A stretch of 64,000 nt of DNA from Bacteroidota bacterium (lineage in GTDB: Bacteria > Bacteroidota > Bacteroidia > Bacteroidales > F082), in NCBI GenBank assembly GCA_016715945.1, contig JADJXJ010000001.1:1860001-1924000 (forward strand), in the 5' to 3' direction. The position numbers were made by a program, and so were the translations under genes. This document shows, one piece after another, positions 63,194 to 64,000 of the stretch; position 1 is the stretch's first letter, and each line of letters opens with the position of its first letter. Under the pieces are notes generated by a model. The model was not told the DNA's origin, searched no databases, and worked only from the letters and a program-made list of their open reading frames with translations.

Positions 63194-64000
63194 TCAGGTA
63201 GAAGCCAGCCTGTCGAGCGTGGTGCGGATAAGCTTTTCCATATATGGCTGATAGTTGGGCGCGAACTTCTCGGTCACCCTGTTGGCAATGATCACGCACA
63301 AGGTTAGGGCGTCGTGTCCGAGCAGCTTACTCAGGCCGTACAATGCGGAGCTTTCCATTTCGAAATTGGTGATGCGGTGACCGCTGTAAGCAAACGATTC
63401 CATCTTCGAATTCATCAGCTTATCGGGCAAACGCAGCCTGAGGCTTCTTCCCTGTGGCCCGTAAAAACCTGGTGCAGTGGCGGTTACACCCCTGAGATAG
63501 CCCTGGCCGATTGTTTGCAGCAGCTCGTCGGAAGCCCTGACCACGTAAGGATGGGGCAGCAGCTTATTCCATTCGGTGTGAGCCAGAAAGGCATCTTTCA
63601 TACCCTGATCCATTACCTCTTTGGCTCCTTCGTAAAAGTAAAGCAGCCCATCGAGGCCAAGGGCATACTCTGAAGCAACCACACTGTCGCCCACCGGCAC
63701 ATCGGGCTGCAATGCCCCCGAGGTTCCCAGCCTGATCAGGCGAAGCCTGGTATGTTCGGCTTTTGGAATGCGGGTCTTAAGGTCAATATTAAATAGGGCA
63801 TCCAGTTCATTGACTACAATGTCAATATTGTCGGTACCCATACCGGTGGAGAGCACTGTGATACGTTTTCCGCGATAATAGCCGGTATGGGTGATGATTT
63901 CGCGGTTCGATACTTCGAATTCCACTTCGTCGAAAAAGGCAGACACCTTTGACACCCGTTTCGGATCGCCTACAAGAATGATATCGGTGGCCACCTGCTC
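63194..64000 (-). CDS. Nucleoside phosphorylase, uridine phosphorylase type (5' end outside window)
   Basis: The frame is open to the right edge and reads EQVATDIILVGDPKRVSKVS at the boundary, which is the family's N-terminal motif, so a short N-terminus is missing and the GTG at 63994 is not the true start. Other motifs: THTGYYRGKRITVLSTGMGT, RLIRLGTSGALQPDVPVG, and NFEMESSALYGLSKLLGH with the catalytic Glu-Met-Glu. It cleaves nucleosides with phosphate. It may feed DeoC-linked salvage if it accepts deoxynucleosides. Confidence 0.9.
   Translation of the reverse strand, partial: EQVATDIILVGDPKRVSKVSAFFDEVEFEVSNREIITHTGYYRGKRITVLSTGMGTDNIDIVVNELDALFNIDLKTRIPKAEHTRLRLIRLGTSGALQPDVPVGDSVVASEYALGLDGLLYFYEGAKEVMDQGMKDAFLAHTEWNKLLPHPYVVRASDELLQTIGQGYLRGVTATAPGFYGPQGRSLRLRLPDKLMNSKMESFAYSGHRITNFEMESSALYGLSKLLGHDALTLCVIIANRVTEKFAPNYQPYMEKLIRTTLDRLAST

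Overview
The window looks like chromosome from a member of the Bacteroidota, probably a Bacteroidales-type or related anaerobic or facultative lineage. Lineage-typical features are: a MurF-alanine racemase fusion; a DPE2-like MalQ carrying two CBM20 modules; a three-gene succinate dehydrogenase/fumarate reductase with a single di-haem cytochrome b subunit; a DUF4296-type lipoprotein; a type IX secretion C-terminal sorting domain; a Kdo-pathway KpsF next to LptB; and the Bacteroidota -7 promoter motif TAnnTTTG a short distance before many starts. I recognise no tRNA, rRNA, insertion sequence, phage gene or CRISPR array. Both window edges cut genes (an AraC-type regulator on the left, a nucleoside phosphorylase on the right).

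Layout. 1-6.7 kb: an AraC regulator tail, then six collinear genes for exported proteins (an OmpA/LamG-like protein plus five that I cannot assign), visibly more AT-rich than what follows. 6.8-12 kb: a YjbR-like protein, a membrane-anchored thioredoxin, and a convergent pair consisting of a GT4 glycosyltransferase with a C-terminal helical domain and a GH130-type glycoside phosphorylase fused to a response-regulator receiver. 12-18 kb: padR-pspC, an exported isochorismatase-fold hydrolase, an M48 lipoprotein protease and a TPR histidine kinase. 18-24 kb: queA with a porin-like gene, pssA, and the envelope operon kpsF / AhpD-like / lptB. 24-29.5 kb: recQ with a structured leader, a DUF4296 lipoprotein, a T9SS-exported thioredoxin-like protein with a lipoprotein, deoC, and a pair of overlapping microproteins. 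29.5-36.5 kb: malQ, murF-alr, pdxA and an unassigned gene. 36.5-43.8 kb: sdhCAB, then two tandem aminopeptidase P genes with an alpha/beta hydrolase. 43.8-49.6 kb: a giant PEP/pyruvate-binding multidomain protein divergent from a LuxR-type regulator that lacks the receiver phospho-Asp, then gdhA. 49.6-52.8 kb: a HEPN/MNT pair and an aspartase fused to a cyclic-nucleotide-binding domain. 52.9-63 kb: surface-polysaccharide genes (aminotransferase, hexapeptide acyltransferase, galE, rfbB, GT2) facing a tight minus-strand operon of an MBOAT acyltransferase, an AlgJ/AlgX-like partner and a GT-C-like membrane protein.

Functionally most of the window is core metabolism and envelope building (Kdo and LPS export, phospholipid, peptidoglycan, O-antigen-like sugars, polysaccharide O-acylation). 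The parts that look unusual are regulatory domains fused to metabolic enzymes: GH130-receiver, cNMP-aspartase, and receiver-PPDK_N. Three such fusions in one window suggest a lineage that couples carbon and nitrogen enzymes directly to signalling modules. Other points of interest are the recQ leader with several inverted repeats, the microprotein pair, and the unassigned exported-protein operon.
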